Shown in pieces: positions 63,804-64,000 of a stretch of DNA of 64,000 bases. The notes under the pieces were generated by a model. That model saw only the letters and a program-made list of their open reading frames with translations. It was not told the origin of the DNA and searched no databases. A program made the translations under genes and the position numbers. Every line of letters starts with the position of its first letter. Position 1 is the first letter of the stretch. The stretch comes from Antedon mediterranea. Lineage: Eukaryota > Echinodermata > Crinoidea > Comatulida > Antedonidae. The stretch lies in NCBI RefSeq assembly GCF_964355755.1, contig NC_092675.1, positions 2,390,312 to 2,454,311 on the forward strand. Reading direction: 5' to 3'.

Positions 63804-64000
63804 TTTCTTTCTGTTTTTTCTCTCAGCTCTTTGAGACAATCTTCTGATTGTATAAGCACTATATAAATCGACAACATTACATTCTAGAAAATATGTATTC
63901 ATGAAAACTGGCAAAGTGTGATACCCTACGATATAAGACACATTGTCTGGAGTGGAATGATTTATCAGTATGTAAAATATAATGTTTATTATAATTTACT

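Overview
This window is intron-rich, AT-rich animal nuclear DNA. It carries three multi-exon genes: two complete dual oxidase (Duox) genes in tandem on the minus strand, and one Duox maturation factor gene (DuoxA) on the plus strand. DuoxA lies head-to-head with the second Duox gene. Single-copy exons with GT-AG introns, tRNA-derived SINE-like repeats, several MITE families, non-LTR retrotransposon tails and a very frequent TAGGCCTA word suggest a marine invertebrate, perhaps an echinoderm or another invertebrate deuterostome. The species assignment is inference.

Layout. (1) 43-17332, minus: Duox paralogue A, 32 coding exons that join in frame to about 1633 residues. Order: signal peptide, an LDL-receptor class A module, a short His-rich linker, peroxidase homology domain, membrane segment, two degenerate EF-hands, six-helix heme-binding NOX core, FAD and NADPH domains. 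(2) 17333-21333: intergenic, with a 22-bp tandem repeat and a TTAA-flanked MITE. (3) 21334-36354, minus: Duox paralogue B, 30 coding exons, about 1671 residues. It has the same core, but a Thr-rich mucin-like stalk and an acidic stretch replace the LDLa module, and its two EF-hands are canonical. (4) 36355-37751: 1.4 kb shared upstream region between divergent starts. (5) 37752-48483, plus: DuoxA, 9 coding exons, about 440 residues. (6) 48484-64000: no convincing cellular gene; it holds the DuoxA 3' region, minisatellites, SINE and MITE copies, local duplications and two non-LTR reverse transcriptase C-terminal remnants.

How the genes work together. Duox enzymes pass electrons from cytosolic NADPH through FAD and two hemes to extracellular oxygen, producing hydrogen peroxide under Ca2+ control. 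DuoxA is the partner needed for Duox to leave the ER and work at the surface. The head-to-head Duox/DuoxA pair matches the vertebrate DUOX/DUOXA arrangement. Here one DuoxA appears to serve two structurally diverged Duox genes, at least within this window.

The most notable observations are the LDLa module on one Duox and mucin-like stalk on the other, asymmetric decay of the EF-hands, paralogue-specific intron differences, and a DuoxA that seems to lack the loop cysteines used for disulfide bonding in vertebrates. Exon borders were derived by eye from splice sites, reading frame and comparison of the paralogues; no alignment or database search was run.
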